From positions 158,958 to 222,957 of the forward strand of contig VAYS01000009.1 in NCBI GenBank assembly GCA_005883215.1: a stretch of 64,000 nt of DNA, written 5' to 3'. Position numbers and translations under genes: made by a program. Shown here piece after piece: positions 50,370 through 59,227 of this stretch (position 1 is its first letter; every line of letters begins with the position of its first letter). Origin of the DNA: Actinomycetota bacterium. Lineage in GTDB: Bacteria > Actinomycetota > Thermoleophilia > Solirubrobacterales > Solirubrobacteraceae. The notes beneath the pieces were generated by a model that was not told the origin of the DNA, made no database searches, and saw only the letters and a list, made by a program, of their open reading frames with translations.

Positions 50370-52189
50370 ACCGCGCACTCGCCCTCGCCGCGGATGACCT
50401 GGAAGGGCTCCTTGCGGCTCCAGTCGATGAAGTGGCTCATCGTCTCCAGGCCGAACTCGATCGGAAGGGCAAGATCCTTGACCTCCTCCTCGAAGCGCTT
50501 GCCCTCGACGCGGGCCGCGTAGGCGTTGAACAGCTCGCCGTCGGTGCGCTCGGCCTCGTACATCCGCAGCCAGCGCTCGATCGCGTCGGGGACGCGCTTG
50601 GCCGGCAGCCTGACCTTCAGGCGCGCCCCGAACACCACGTCGCCGCCCACGTGCTTACCGCCCACGTGGGCCACGTAGGCGGGGATCGTGTGCTCGCCGA
50701 CCTTGATCGAGGCGCCGTAGAACCCGATGTTGCCGATGTGGTGCTGCCCGCAGCCGTTGGGGCAGCCGCTCATCTTGATCTGGATCTGCTTGGTCAGGGG
50801 GTCGGAGACCTCCATCTCGGCGATGCGCTCGCGCACCGCCTGGTTGAGCCCCATCGAGCTGGTGATGCCCAGCTTGCACGAGTCGGTGCCCGGGCAGGAG
50901 ACGACGTCGAAGATCTCCTGCGCGCCCGCCTCGCCCAGGTCCAGCTCCGACAGGCGCCGCCAGACGTCGTAGACGGCCTCGGAGCGCACCCAGCGCAGCA
51001 CCAGGTTCTGGCCCACGGTGGTCCGCGCGTAGCCGCCCGAGTAGTCGCGCATGATCTGGGCCAGGCCGCGCAGCTGGTCGGGGTCCAGGTCCCCGCGCGG
51101 CACAGCCACCTCCACCGCGGCAAAGCCCGCCTGGCGCTGGGGGCGCACGTTGGAGGCCTCGAAGCGCTCGAACCCCGGGGCGTCGCCGTTGGGGCTCGAG
51201 TACTGGGCCGGCGGGGCGGGGGCGTTGGTCTCCTCGTCGTGGTCGTAGCGGCGCGCGTCGACGTCGAAGTCGCGCTCGGCCACCCAGTCGCCCTCGAGCT
51301 CCTCCTCGGCCTGGCGGCGCAGCTCGTCGATGCCGTACTTGTCGACGAACACCTTGATGCGGGCCCGCGCGCGGTTCTCGCGCAGCCACTCCTGGCGGTC
51401 GAAGATGCGCATGACCGCTTCGGTCACGCGCAGGTACTCGCCGTCGTCGGCCCCGACGAACTCGTGCAGGACCGGCGCCACCCGGGGCATGATCGAGGTG
51501 CCGCCCCCGACCTTCATCTCAAACCCGCGCACGCCGTCGCGCACCCGGGGGATGAAGGCCACGTCGTGGATGCCGGTGATCGCCCGGTCGTCGTCGGTGG
51601 CGGTAAAGGCGGTCTTGACCTTGCGCGGCATCGCCTGGGTGGTCGGGTGGCGCACGAAGTAGCGCACGTAGGCGGCGGCGTAGGGGGTGGGGTCGAACAG
51701 CTCGCCCTCGGAGATGCCCGCCCACGGGTCGCCGGTGACGTTGCGCATGGTGTTGCCGCAGCCCTCGCGCGAGGACAGGTTGGCGTCGCCCAGCTCGCGG
51801 ATCAGCTGGGCCGCGTCGGGCAGCGGGACGTGGTGCATCTGGATGTTCTGCCGGGTGGTGATGTGGCCCTTGCGCAGCGGCACGTACTTCTCGATCACGT
51901 CGGCGAAGGCCTCCAGCTGCTCGGGGCTCACGCCCCCGAAGGGCAGCTTGACGCGGATCATCTGCACGGCCGCCTGGCGCTGGCCGTAGACGCCCTGCTT
52001 GAGCCGGAACTTGATGAACTCGTCTTCCTCGGTTTGGCCGTCCAGGAAGCGGGTCGATTCGGTATCGAAGTCGTCGAATTCGCGCTCGAGGATGGGGATG
52101 ATGTGGCCGGGGACGTCCTCGTAGACCTCCGGGTGCTCGAGCGTGCCGCGGCCCTTGCGGGCCGGCGCGGTGACGGACGCTGGTTCCAT
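50366..52189 (-). CDS. sir: ferredoxin-dependent sulfite reductase
   Basis: This 607-residue enzyme makes sulfide from sulfite with six electrons. Two halves each contain a ferredoxin-like and a siroheme-binding domain. The [4Fe-4S]-siroheme ligands are Cys432 and Cys438 (CPGTDSC) and Cys476 and Cys480 (CPNGC). RKGHITTRQNIQMHHV is the conserved substrate-face segment. The nitrite reductase branch is close, but the operon partners make sulfite the likely substrate. Start ATG at 52189 with GAGGAG 12 nt upstream. It is the first gene of sir-cysH-TSUP-cysD-cysN. Upstream are a 21-bp palindrome and about 190 nt without a gene. Confidence 0.93.
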   Translation of the reverse strand: MEPASVTAPARKGRGTLEHPEVYEDVPGHIIPILEREFDDFDTESTRFLDGQTEEDEFIKFRLKQGVYGQRQAAVQMIRVKLPFGGVSPEQLEAFADVIEKYVPLRKGHITTRQNIQMHHVPLPDAAQLIRELGDANLSSREGCGNTMRNVTGDPWAGISEGELFDPTPYAAAYVRYFVRHPTTQAMPRKVKTAFTATDDDRAITGIHDVAFIPRVRDGVRGFEMKVGGGTSIMPRVAPVLHEFVGADDGEYLRVTEAVMRIFDRQEWLRENRARARIKVFVDKYGIDELRRQAEEELEGDWVAERDFDVDARRYDHDEETNAPAPPAQYSSPNGDAPGFERFEASNVRPQRQAGFAAVEVAVPRGDLDPDQLRGLAQIMRDYSGGYARTTVGQNLVLRWVRSEAVYDVWRRLSELDLGEAGAQEIFDVVSCPGTDSCKLGITSSMGLNQAVRERIAEMEVSDPLTKQIQIKMSGCPNGCGQHHIGNIGFYGASIKVGEHTIPAYVAHVGGKHVGGDVVFGARLKVRLPAKRVPDAIERWLRMYEAERTDGELFNAYAARVEGKRFEEEVKDLALPIEFGLETMSHFIDWSRKEPFQVIRGEGECAV

Positions 52190-52257
52190 AGGAGTCGCGA
52201 GTCTCCTCGTGGTCGGGATGGGCCTCCGCGGCCCGGGCCAATCGACCCCACAATGTA

Positions 52258-52278
52258 CTAAAAGCCGACTGGGTTTAG
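52258..52278. promoter_or_regulatory. 21-bp imperfect palindrome upstream of the sulfate operon
   Basis: CTAAA at 52258-52262 and TTTAG at 52274-52278 are arms of an inverted repeat centred in GC-rich sequence. On the minus strand a TACATT hexamer (52252-52257) follows directly and could be the -10, so a regulator here would block or aid the sir promoter. An Rrf2-type sulfur regulator is conceivable, but this is inference. Confidence 0.4.
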
Positions 52279-52383
52279 CCTAATTCCCGGAAATGCAGGG
52301 AAATAGGGCTCCGCCTGCGGCTACGCCGGGTTTCTTGACGCCACGCGCCCGTCCCGTCGCCGGCGGCGCTCGCGCCTAGTCGC

Positions 52384-53715
52384 TCAGCGCGAGGCCAGCC
52401 GCAGTCGCACGAGTCGGCGCACCTGGCGCCAGCCGTCGGACGTCCGCAGGGCGAGCGCGACCTGGGTGCGCGTCCGGTGCTTGGAGGCCAGCCGCGCGCG
52501 CAGGCCATTGGGCAGGCGTAGGGAAACTCGCCCCGTCCGTCCGGCGCCCACGGCAAACGCCGCACCGCGCCCGGCCGCGCCCAGCCGAGCGCGGCCCACG
52601 CACGAGCCCGGCCCCAGGCAGCGCACCGGGACCGCTACGCGGCCGCGCCGGACGTTGAGCGTCGTCGCCGTGATCGCGGCCAGCGCCGACGCGGCCCCCG
52701 ACCGCGCCGGCTTGGGTCCGGACGAGGAGGGATGGGAGCCCGAGGAGGAGTCGGACCACGGCCACGGGCCCTTCGGCTTGGGTCCGCCGCACTCGTCGAT
52801 TCCGGCGGGTGACATGGAGTCGGGGGCGTCCAGTGAGATCCAGGCGCCCTCCATCTGGACCCGCGGGGGACCCGTGGGCGAGCTGGCCCCGCCGCCGATC
52901 TCGTAGTTGCCTGGGCACTGATGGGCGACGGTGGGAACGACCCAGTCGTTGGGTCCGCCGCCGGGCTCGACGAGCAGATCGTTGCCGTCCTGCCCCGGAC
53001 AGCCATCCCAGCCCCGGGAGGGACTGGGGGCGGCGAATTGACAGAACCAGGATCTGCCGACCGCGGGGTTGGTGGGGTAGGTGTAGTGGACCAGGAGCCA
53101 GAGGTGCCCGAGCGAGCTCAGGGTCCCGCTTCGCCCCGCCTCGGTGCGGTGCGAGGGGTCATCCGTGGGCTGGTTGGGCAAGGAGCCGTAGTCGACCGAG
53201 ATCGGGTGGTCGGGCGTCAGGCTCTTCTCACCGGGGTCAAATCCGCCGAGCTCGATGTCGGCTCGCGCCGGCGCGCCGTTGGCGGTGAATAGGTAGAGCC
53301 GGTAGTCCCCTGCTGGCAGCCCATCGGCAAACCAGATATTGCCGTTCTGCTGATTCGGGCTGTAACCGGCGAAGGCGAAGCTGGCGGCCGGGTGCGGTGG
53401 TCCGGGTCCCCAGTAGCGGTTGGGGGTCTCCGAGAGCAGCTCCACGCCCTGGAGCGCCACTGTGCCCTGGAGGCGGACGTAGCTCTGCTGGTGCGTGGAA
53501 TCCCCTTGCGGCGAGCGCGGCAGGCGCACCTCCACCCACCCCGGCGACGCCGCGGACAGCACGGTGTGCTCGGCGAGGGTCACCGGGTCGGCGCTGGCCG
53601 CCGGGATGCCGAAGCCCAGCAGCGCCGGGACCACGACGGCGCCGGCAGCGACCAGTAGCCGGGGTCGCCGTCCCGGGCGTCGGCCGCTGCGCGGCCACGA
53701 AGCAATCGTGCGCAT
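52384..53715 (-). CDS. large secreted protein with C-x5-C C-terminal module
   Basis: This 443-residue protein has a signal peptide (twin-Arg-rich start RRPGRRPRLLVAAGAVVV, cleavage near ASADP). The mature part has a beta-sandwich-like region (about 45-170), cysteines at WFCQF, DGCPG, HQCPG and DECGG, and then a Ser/Pro-rich linker. The C-terminal 110 residues hold a module with VRCLGPGSCVGRARL followed by regularly spaced beta strands. The same module type ends the protein at 61381-62442. No enzyme motifs are visible. The gene lies 194 nt from sir on the same strand. Probably extracellular, function unknown. Confidence 0.6.
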   Translation of the reverse strand: MRTIASWPRSGRRPGRRPRLLVAAGAVVVPALLGFGIPAASADPVTLAEHTVLSAASPGWVEVRLPRSPQGDSTHQQSYVRLQGTVALQGVELLSETPNRYWGPGPPHPAASFAFAGYSPNQQNGNIWFADGLPAGDYRLYLFTANGAPARADIELGGFDPGEKSLTPDHPISVDYGSLPNQPTDDPSHRTEAGRSGTLSSLGHLWLLVHYTYPTNPAVGRSWFCQFAAPSPSRGWDGCPGQDGNDLLVEPGGGPNDWVVPTVAHQCPGNYEIGGGASSPTGPPRVQMEGAWISLDAPDSMSPAGIDECGGPKPKGPWPWSDSSSGSHPSSSGPKPARSGAASALAAITATTLNVRRGRVAVPVRCLGPGSCVGRARLGAAGRGAAFAVGAGRTGRVSLRLPNGLRARLASKHRTRTQVALALRTSDGWRQVRRLVRLRLASR

Positions 53716-53814
53716 TCCCTGCCTTCCCTGCCGCCGACCATCGTACGGCGACCGATAGGCCGGCGCAAGCGGCCCCGCAGCTACGCCGACAGGAGGGCTA
53801 GGCGCGGCTCGGCG

Positions 53815-54033
53815 TCAGGCGCGGTCGTCACCCCAGGGCGTAAGCGTCTCCTCCTCGCGATCGACCGCCTCCAGGCGCGCGGCGCGCACCCAGGGGTTGA
53901 CCGCCGGCTCGGCCGGCGCCGGCGCGGGCGCCGTCTCGCGCATGAAGCGCTCGAGCGCGGCCACCACCGCGGCCGCCTCCTGGGAAGACGCTCCCGGGGC
54001 CACGATCCGGAGGTCAGGGCGACGATTGGGCAT
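53815..54033 (-). CDS. acyl-CoA carboxylase epsilon subunit
   Basis: This 72-residue protein fits the epsilon subunit of actinobacterial acyl-CoA carboxylases. It has PDLRIVAPGASSQEAAAVVAAL, the (T/S)-x-E-E-x-A-A-L-type helix, then a Pro/Ala linker and NPWVRAARLEAV at the end, in the place of the conserved W-x-x-x-A-R motif. Epsilon binds and activates the alpha-beta complex. Start ATG at 54033; the longer frame to 54129 is not conserved. It is separated from the alpha (45092) and beta (59217) genes, which is unusual, since epsilon is commonly next to beta. Confidence 0.65.
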   Translation of the reverse strand: MPNRRPDLRIVAPGASSQEAAAVVAALERFMRETAPAPAPAEPAVNPWVRAARLEAVDREEETLTPWGDDRA

Positions 54034-54114
54034 CGGCACGCTGCAGTTTCTCACGCAGATTGCGGGGTTGACCCCGGGCGCCGGTTGATCGGCGTCCTTG
54101 CCGTGGGCTTCCAT

Positions 54115-54309
54115 ATGCCCCGCGAGCAAGCACGCCGTTTCTTGCCTGAGCCCCGGTCGATCTTCTGCAGCACCCTCGAGCGCCGCCAGCGCCGCTGGCG
54201 CGGTCCGCGCCGCCGCCCGGGTTACGTCGCCGCCCCGGCCACCCGGCTGCTGCTGCTCGTGTTGCTGGGATCGGCGGGCGCCTTCGGCGTCGAGCGCCTG
54301 CTCGGCTAG
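54115..54309 (+). CDS. possible small membrane protein
   Basis: A 64-residue frame from ATG 54115 has a basic N-terminus (QRRWRGPRRRPG) and one C-terminal hydrophobic helix (TRLLLLVLLGSAGAFGVE). This pattern suits a tail-anchored or single-pass peptide. The alternative TTG at 54085 adds ten residues. It is divergent from the epsilon gene with 81 nt between and followed by the cyclodeaminase-like gene 83 nt later. No ribosome binding site is clear and no homolog is recognised, so it may be a chance frame. Confidence 0.35.
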   Translation: MPREQARRFLPEPRSIFCSTLERRQRRWRGPRRRPGYVAAPATRLLLLVLLGSAGAFGVERLLG

Positions 54310-54379
54310 CCCCCCCCGGGGGATGGCGCGGGCCGGGGGCCGTCAGGTGGCCGGCCCCGGCATGCCCGGCGCCGCCGAC

Positions 54380-54385
54380 TATCGT
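54380..54385 (+). promoter_or_regulatory. -10-like TATCGT, 7 nt before the cyclodeaminase-like GTG
   Basis: TATCGT fits TANNNT and is followed by 7 nt and the GTG at 54393 without a ribosome binding site, predicting a leaderless transcript. Confidence 0.4.
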
Positions 54386-54392
54386 CGCCCCA

Positions 54393-55340
54393 GTGACCGA
54401 GATCGCCGTGCTCGACCACGACGCGGTGCTCGCCGCCGTCGGCGCCGGCGAGGCGATCGAGGCGGTGCGTGGGGCGTTCGTACGCCACCACCGCGGCGAG
54501 TGGGTGATGCCGCCCAAGGTCTACCTCGACAGCCCACCCCACGGCGACTTTCGCGCGATGCCCGCCCGCGGCGATGGGCTCGCCCTGCTCAAGTGGGTGA
54601 CCTCGTTTCCGGGCAATCCCGGCGCCGGCCTGCCCGCGGTCACCGGGGTCGTGCTCCTGTCCGACGCGGTCGACGGCGAGCCGCTGCTGGCCCTGGACGC
54701 CCGCTCGGTGACCGCGCTTCGCACCGGCGCGGTGGCCGCCGTCGCCGCTCGGGCCCTGGGCCGCGACGACGCCCGCACGGTGGGGATCGTGGGCAGCGGG
54801 CGCCACGGCGCCTGGGCGGCCCGCTGTCTCGCCGCCGCCGGCTACGGCCCCGGCGTGTGCGCCGACCCGCGCGCGGAGGTCGCCGAGAAGCTGGCCCGGG
54901 AGCTGGGCTGGGAGGTCGGCGAGCGCCGCGTCGCGCTGGGCTGCGACGTCGTCTGCTGCGTCACCCCCGGGGCCGAGGTGGTGGTCGACGCCGGCGACCT
55001 TCGCCCTGGGCTTCACCTCAACATGCTGGGCGCCGATGGCCCGGGCAAGGCCGAGGCCTCGGTGGGGGCGGTGGCCTCGTGCGTGCTGTTCTGCGACGAG
55101 TGGGAGCAGGCGGCCCACGGCGGCGAGCTGACCGGGGCCGTGCAGGCCGGCCTGATCGAGCGCGCCCGGGTGACCGAGCTGGGTGCCGTGCTCGCCGGCG
55201 ACGCACCGGGGCGGCCCGGACCCGACGCGGTCACCCTGTTCGACTCGACCGGGTTGGCGATCCAGGACCTGGCCGTCGCCCGCCTGGCCCTCGCCGCCTG
55301 GCGCGACGGCCGCGCCCGGGCTCAGACGGTGCGCCTGTAG
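54393..55340 (+). CDS. ornithine cyclodeaminase / mu-crystallin family protein
   Basis: This 315-residue protein opens with a beta strand and helix, then MPPKVYLD near residue 49 and LLKWVTSFPGNP near 71, the substrate-lysine region of the family. LDARSVTALRTGAVAAVAA follows and then a Rossmann unit GIVGSGRHGAWAARCLAAAG for NAD(P). Members deaminate ornithine to proline, or act as alanine dehydrogenases or imine reductases, so the reaction here cannot be fixed. Start GTG at 54393, probably leaderless. The next gene is convergent, 54 nt away. Confidence 0.85.
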   Translation: MTEIAVLDHDAVLAAVGAGEAIEAVRGAFVRHHRGEWVMPPKVYLDSPPHGDFRAMPARGDGLALLKWVTSFPGNPGAGLPAVTGVVLLSDAVDGEPLLALDARSVTALRTGAVAAVAARALGRDDARTVGIVGSGRHGAWAARCLAAAGYGPGVCADPRAEVAEKLARELGWEVGERRVALGCDVVCCVTPGAEVVVDAGDLRPGLHLNMLGADGPGKAEASVGAVASCVLFCDEWEQAAHGGELTGAVQAGLIERARVTELGAVLAGDAPGRPGPDAVTLFDSTGLAIQDLAVARLALAAWRDGRARAQTVRL

Positions 55341-55394
55341 GCGCGGGCCTCGCGCCAGGCCGCCGGCGGCGTGCCCCGCGCGGCGTTCCTGGGC

Positions 55395-56894
55395 CTATCC
55401 CCGGCGCACGTTGTAACTGAGGACGTAGTCCCCGGCGCCCTGCTTGCCGTCCTTGAACGTGATCGGCCCCGAGCCGGGGAAGCGGTTGGTGGTCGCCACC
55501 GAGAACGCGGTGTGGTTGCCCAGCGCCGCGCGCGGGCTGTTGAATACGTCGAGGACGATGCCGGGGTCGTCGTTGGCCAGGTCGATCGTCGGCTCGTCGG
55601 TGTTGACCGGGCACGGCCGCACGACCGGGGCGAACTCGCCGAACACCACCTTGCCGCTGGGGATGTCACATTCGCGGCCCTGGACCAGCAGCTTGATGCT
55701 GCGCCCCGGGGGGACGTTGATGGTGACCGTGTGGTTGATCGGGATCCGCTGGCCGTCGCTGACCGCCCCCAGTGTGGGGATCCAGTCGTTGAACAGCGCC
55801 CGGAAGCCGTTTACGTCCAGGTACAGGTTCCACTTGCCCGAGCTCGGATCGGCGCTCAGATCGGGGTCCTTGTGGACGATCGTGATCGACTTGAAGGTGA
55901 TCTTCAGGCGCACCGGATGGCGCCGCTCGCGTCCCTTCCACCCGACGAGGAACGTGCGCCCGTAGCGGACCGTGGCGCCCGGGGGCGCGCCCGCCGCCGG
56001 GAACACCGTCACCTGGAGCCCGTTCTTCTTGCGCTTGATCTGCTGGCGTCCGGTGCCGGGAATCATCTTGCGCACCTCGAAGGTCAGCTTCGCGCGCCGC
56101 GAGGGCCGCGGCGGGGCGGGCACGAAGAAGCTGTAGCTGCGCGCCACCGGCTGGCGCTGATTTTGCGGGGCTTGCACGCAGGCGCGAAGGTCGGGGCCGT
56201 ACTCGGTCGGGGAGATCGGCTTCAGGCGGGCGCCACATGCCTGGACCGCGTGGGCCAGCGTCCCCTGGCTGGAGATGAAGACGTCGGTCTGGGTGCGCAG
56301 CTTGTGGGGCAGATAGGGGGCGCGGCGGTAGATCACCATCCCGGTGAGCGGGTGAAACTCGGTGCGCTCCCCGGTCACGCTGCCGGCGGCGTCCTGCCAG
56401 TGGCCGCAGTCCCAGATCCACGAGCCCCACATGGTCGTCCGGTCCCCGTCGGTGGGCCAGGCAAACGCCGGGACCGTGGCTCCCGACTCCCACTCGAAGT
56501 GCAGCCGCCCGAGCGACTCTGCCTCGTCGGGCCCCCCCGGCGCATAGTTGCTGGTGTGGGCGGACGGGTCGCCGCCGAGTACGTAACGGGAGCCGCCATC
56601 GGGGACCAGGTTGGCGTTGTAGTCGTGGAAGGCGTGTTCGCCCGGCGCGTCATCGCGCGCCACATGGGAGACGCGAACGATGCCGGTCGCCTGGTGAATG
56701 CTCGAATCCCGGTAGACGTACATCCACTCGGGGCTCTTGAGGAAGATGACCGCGCTGTAGTTGCGCTGGCAGCCGTCGCGCAGCGGCTGGTCGGGCGCCG
56801 TCGGCGCCGGCGGGTTGGCCCCGTGCGCCGCGGCCGTGATTCCCAGCGCCCCGAGCAGCGCTAGCCCGGCGCTGGCGAGGAGGCGGCGTCTCAT
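55395..56894 (-). CDS. large secreted protein of unknown function
   Basis: This 499-residue protein starts at the ATG at 56894 (a GTG at 56903 is possible). The signal peptide (RRRLLASAGLALLGALGITAAAHGA) is clear. The mature part has Trp/Tyr/Asp-rich segments (DTTMWGSWIWDCGHW-like), several cysteines (DGCQR, DCGHW, QACGAR, RACVQ, RECDI, RPCPV), and a C-terminal half with beta-rich, Lys-rich strands. Repeated D-x-N-A/D and G-x-x-R elements suggest an exported, disulfide-stabilised beta protein. I recognise no family. It follows the USP-like gene on the same strand by 110 nt. Confidence 0.6.
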   Translation of the reverse strand: MRRRLLASAGLALLGALGITAAAHGANPPAPTAPDQPLRDGCQRNYSAVIFLKSPEWMYVYRDSSIHQATGIVRVSHVARDDAPGEHAFHDYNANLVPDGGSRYVLGGDPSAHTSNYAPGGPDEAESLGRLHFEWESGATVPAFAWPTDGDRTTMWGSWIWDCGHWQDAAGSVTGERTEFHPLTGMVIYRRAPYLPHKLRTQTDVFISSQGTLAHAVQACGARLKPISPTEYGPDLRACVQAPQNQRQPVARSYSFFVPAPPRPSRRAKLTFEVRKMIPGTGRQQIKRKKNGLQVTVFPAAGAPPGATVRYGRTFLVGWKGRERRHPVRLKITFKSITIVHKDPDLSADPSSGKWNLYLDVNGFRALFNDWIPTLGAVSDGQRIPINHTVTINVPPGRSIKLLVQGRECDIPSGKVVFGEFAPVVRPCPVNTDEPTIDLANDDPGIVLDVFNSPRAALGNHTAFSVATTNRFPGSGPITFKDGKQGAGDYVLSYNVRRG

Positions 56895-56968
56895 CGCGCG
56901 CACCCTATCGGGCCGCCGATCAGCCCGCTAACCCGAGTGCCGGAGCCGAGTCGCGCAGCCGCCGCCCC

Positions 56969-56991
56969 GGGCGGGTGCAGCACCCCCGCCC
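56969..56991 (-). terminator. possible terminator hairpin after the USP-like gene
   Basis: GGGCGGG (56969-56975) pairs with CCCGCCC (56985-56991) over a 9-nt loop, just past the end of the leftward gene that stops at 57014. No U-run is present. Confidence 0.3.
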
Positions 56992-57013
56992 CAGGACGCG
57001 GACGCCGGGCGCC

Positions 57014-57529
57014 TTAGCGGTCGGGGGATCGGCTCCGTTCGCCCGCCCGGCCCCCGGAGAGCAGGACGCTCAGCGGAGCCAGGATCCCGTGGCGCTCGGG
57101 TTCGGGAGCCGGGGTTGCCACGATCGGCTCCCTGCGCGGTGAAGCCACGACGTGGGTGACCTGGGCTCCCGTCAGACGCTCGATCCGGTGCGGAAGGTTG
57201 ATCCGCAGCCACTTCGAGGTGTCGGTCGGTAGCGTGGAGACGAGGACCTCGTCGAACTCGGCCGGACTCCAGATCTCCTGAACGGCGGCGACCGGGTCCG
57301 AGACGCCCACGCTCCCCTTTATCTCCAGCCCGGCATCCCGGATTCGCGTGAGCGCCTCATCGAGTGTGCGAGCGGCCAGATCGCGGTCCTCCGGCATCGG
57401 GCCGCGGGCGGGGACGACGAGCGTGAAGGCCACCTCTTCGCGGGCTGCGCGCGCATGCAGGGCAGCCAACAAATCAGGCGACTCGGCCGTCTGATTGGCC
57501 ACTACCAGGACGCTGCCCTTCCACGCCAT
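57014..57529 (-). CDS. small Rossmann-like (USP-like) protein of unknown function
   Basis: This 171-residue protein opens GSVLVVANQTAES and alternates strands and helices: FTLVVPARGP, a DEALTRIRDAG helix, GSVGVSDPVAAVQE, and EFDEVLVSTLPTDTSKWLRINLPHRIERL. The order resembles the universal stress protein fold but without the ATP-binding glycine motif. The last 35 residues are Pro/Arg-rich. GAGGAG lies upstream of the ATG. It follows the same theme as the gene at 18775-19185, and the conserved DEVLVSTLP block suggests a shared, undescribed family. It sits 66 nt from the carboxylase beta gene on the same strand. Confidence 0.6.
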   Translation of the reverse strand: MAWKGSVLVVANQTAESPDLLAALHARAAREEVAFTLVVPARGPMPEDRDLAARTLDEALTRIRDAGLEIKGSVGVSDPVAAVQEIWSPAEFDEVLVSTLPTDTSKWLRINLPHRIERLTGAQVTHVVASPRREPIVATPAPEPERHGILAPLSVLLSGGRAGERSRSPDR

Positions 57530-57594
57530 GACGGGCTCCTCACGCGAGGGCTGCTACCAGCACGACCTTAGCGCAGAGCTCGGCCCCGCGGCCG

Positions 57595-59217
57595 CTAGAG
57601 CGGGATGTTTCCGTGCTTGCGCTTGGGGCCGGGCTCGCGCTTGGTCTGCAGCGTGTGCAGGGCGGTGATCAGCTTGGGCCTGGTCTCGTGGGCCACGATC
57701 ACGTCGTCGATGTAGCCGCGCTCGGCGGCCGAGTAGGGGTTGGCGAAGCGGGCTTTGTAGTCGTCCATGAGCTTCTGGCGGCGCTCGTCGGGGGTGGGGC
57801 TCTTGGCCAGGTCGCGGCGGTAGATGATGTTGACCGCGCCCTCGGGGCCCATGACCGCCACCTCGGCGGTCGGCCAGGCGAAGTTGAAGTCGGCCAGCAT
57901 GTGCTTGGAGGCCATGACGTCGTAGGCGCCGCCGTACGCCTTGCGCGTGATCACCGTGAGCTTGGGAACGGTCGCTTCGGTGTAGGCGTAGAGCAGCTTG
58001 GCGCCGTGACGGATGATGCCGCCCCACTCTTGGCTGGTGCCCGGGAGGAAGCCGGGCACGTCGCAGAAGGTCAGCAGCGGGATGTTGAACGCGTCGCAGG
58101 TGCGCACGAAGCGCCCCGCCTTGCACGAGGCATCGATGTCGAGCACTCCGGCGAGCTGGGCGGGCTGGTTTCCGACCACGCCGATGGCGAATCCGTCGAG
58201 GCGGGCAAAGCCGCAGACGATGTTGCGCGCGTAGTGCTCGTGGACCTCGAAGAACTCCCCGTCGTCGACGATCAGCCGCACCACGTCGCGCATGTCGTAG
58301 GGCTTGTTGGGGCTGTCGGGGACGACCGAGTCCAGCTCCGGGTCCATGCGCATCGGGTCGTCGGTGGGCTGCACCCGCGGGGTGGTCTCGAGGTTGTTGG
58401 AGGGCAGGAAGGACATTAGGTAGCGGGTGTCCTCCAGGCAGGCGTCCTCGTCCTCGGAGGCGAAGTGGGCGACGCCCGACTTGGTGTTGTGGGTCATGGC
58501 GCCGCCGAGCTCCTCGAAGGTGGGCTCCTCGCCGGTGACCGTCTTGATCACGTCGGGCCCGGTGATGAACATGTGGCTGGTCTCCTTGACCATGAAGGTG
58601 AAGTCGGTCATGGCCGGGGAGTACACGGCGCCCCCCGCACACGGGCCCATGACCAGGCTGATCTGGGGGATCACGCCCGAGCACTTGACATTGCGCACGA
58701 ACACGTCGCCGTAGGCGCCGAGCGAGACCACTCCCTCCTGGATCCGCGCTCCGCCCGAGTCGTTGATCCCGATCACGGGACAGCCGATCTTGGCCGCCAG
58801 ATCCATGATCTTGCACATCTTCTCGGCCATTACCTCCCCCAGCGAGCCGCCGAAGACGGTGAAGTCCTGGCTGAACACGCACACCCGCCGACCGTCGATG
58901 GTTCCGTGACCGGTGACCACCGCGTCGCCCCAGGGCCGGTTGCGCTGCATGTCGAACTCGAAGGTCCGGTGGCGCACGAACGTGTCGAGCTCCTGGAAGG
59001 AGCCGGGGTCCAGCAGCTTCTCGACGCGCTCGCGGGCCGTGTACTTCCCCCGCTCGTGCTGCTTGGCCTCGGCCTCGGGCGCCGAGTGGATCGCCGCCTG
59101 GCGCAGGTCCTCGAGCCGGGCCAGCTTCTCCTCGTAGGTCTCGGGCGAGTGCATCCGGCCGCCGTCGCGCTTGCGACCGCGTGCAGGCAGGGAAGAGGGT
59201 GGATGCTCGATCGCCAT
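57595..59217 (-). CDS. acyl-CoA carboxylase beta subunit, propionyl-CoA type
   Basis: This 540-residue carboxyltransferase moves CO2 from carboxybiotin to the acyl-CoA. It contains FGGSLGEVMAEKM, the oxyanion-forming NDSGGARIQEGV (about 152-163) and MGPCAGGAVYSPA, and the second half with FCDVPGFLPG and RKAYGGAYDVMASK. Asp433 in GGAYDVM matches the residue that favours propionyl-CoA over acetyl-CoA in the Streptomyces and Mycobacterium enzymes. With methylmalonyl-CoA mutase in this window, a propionyl-CoA to methylmalonyl-CoA step is likely. The start is ATG 59217; ATG 59154 is possible. A CACTAACAT element ends 10 nt upstream. Confidence 0.93.
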   Translation of the reverse strand: MAIEHPPSSLPARGRKRDGGRMHSPETYEEKLARLEDLRQAAIHSAPEAEAKQHERGKYTARERVEKLLDPGSFQELDTFVRHRTFEFDMQRNRPWGDAVVTGHGTIDGRRVCVFSQDFTVFGGSLGEVMAEKMCKIMDLAAKIGCPVIGINDSGGARIQEGVVSLGAYGDVFVRNVKCSGVIPQISLVMGPCAGGAVYSPAMTDFTFMVKETSHMFITGPDVIKTVTGEEPTFEELGGAMTHNTKSGVAHFASEDEDACLEDTRYLMSFLPSNNLETTPRVQPTDDPMRMDPELDSVVPDSPNKPYDMRDVVRLIVDDGEFFEVHEHYARNIVCGFARLDGFAIGVVGNQPAQLAGVLDIDASCKAGRFVRTCDAFNIPLLTFCDVPGFLPGTSQEWGGIIRHGAKLLYAYTEATVPKLTVITRKAYGGAYDVMASKHMLADFNFAWPTAEVAVMGPEGAVNIIYRRDLAKSPTPDERRQKLMDDYKARFANPYSAAERGYIDDVIVAHETRPKLITALHTLQTKREPGPKRKHGNIPL

Positions 59218-59227
59218 GGCGGGCGGG

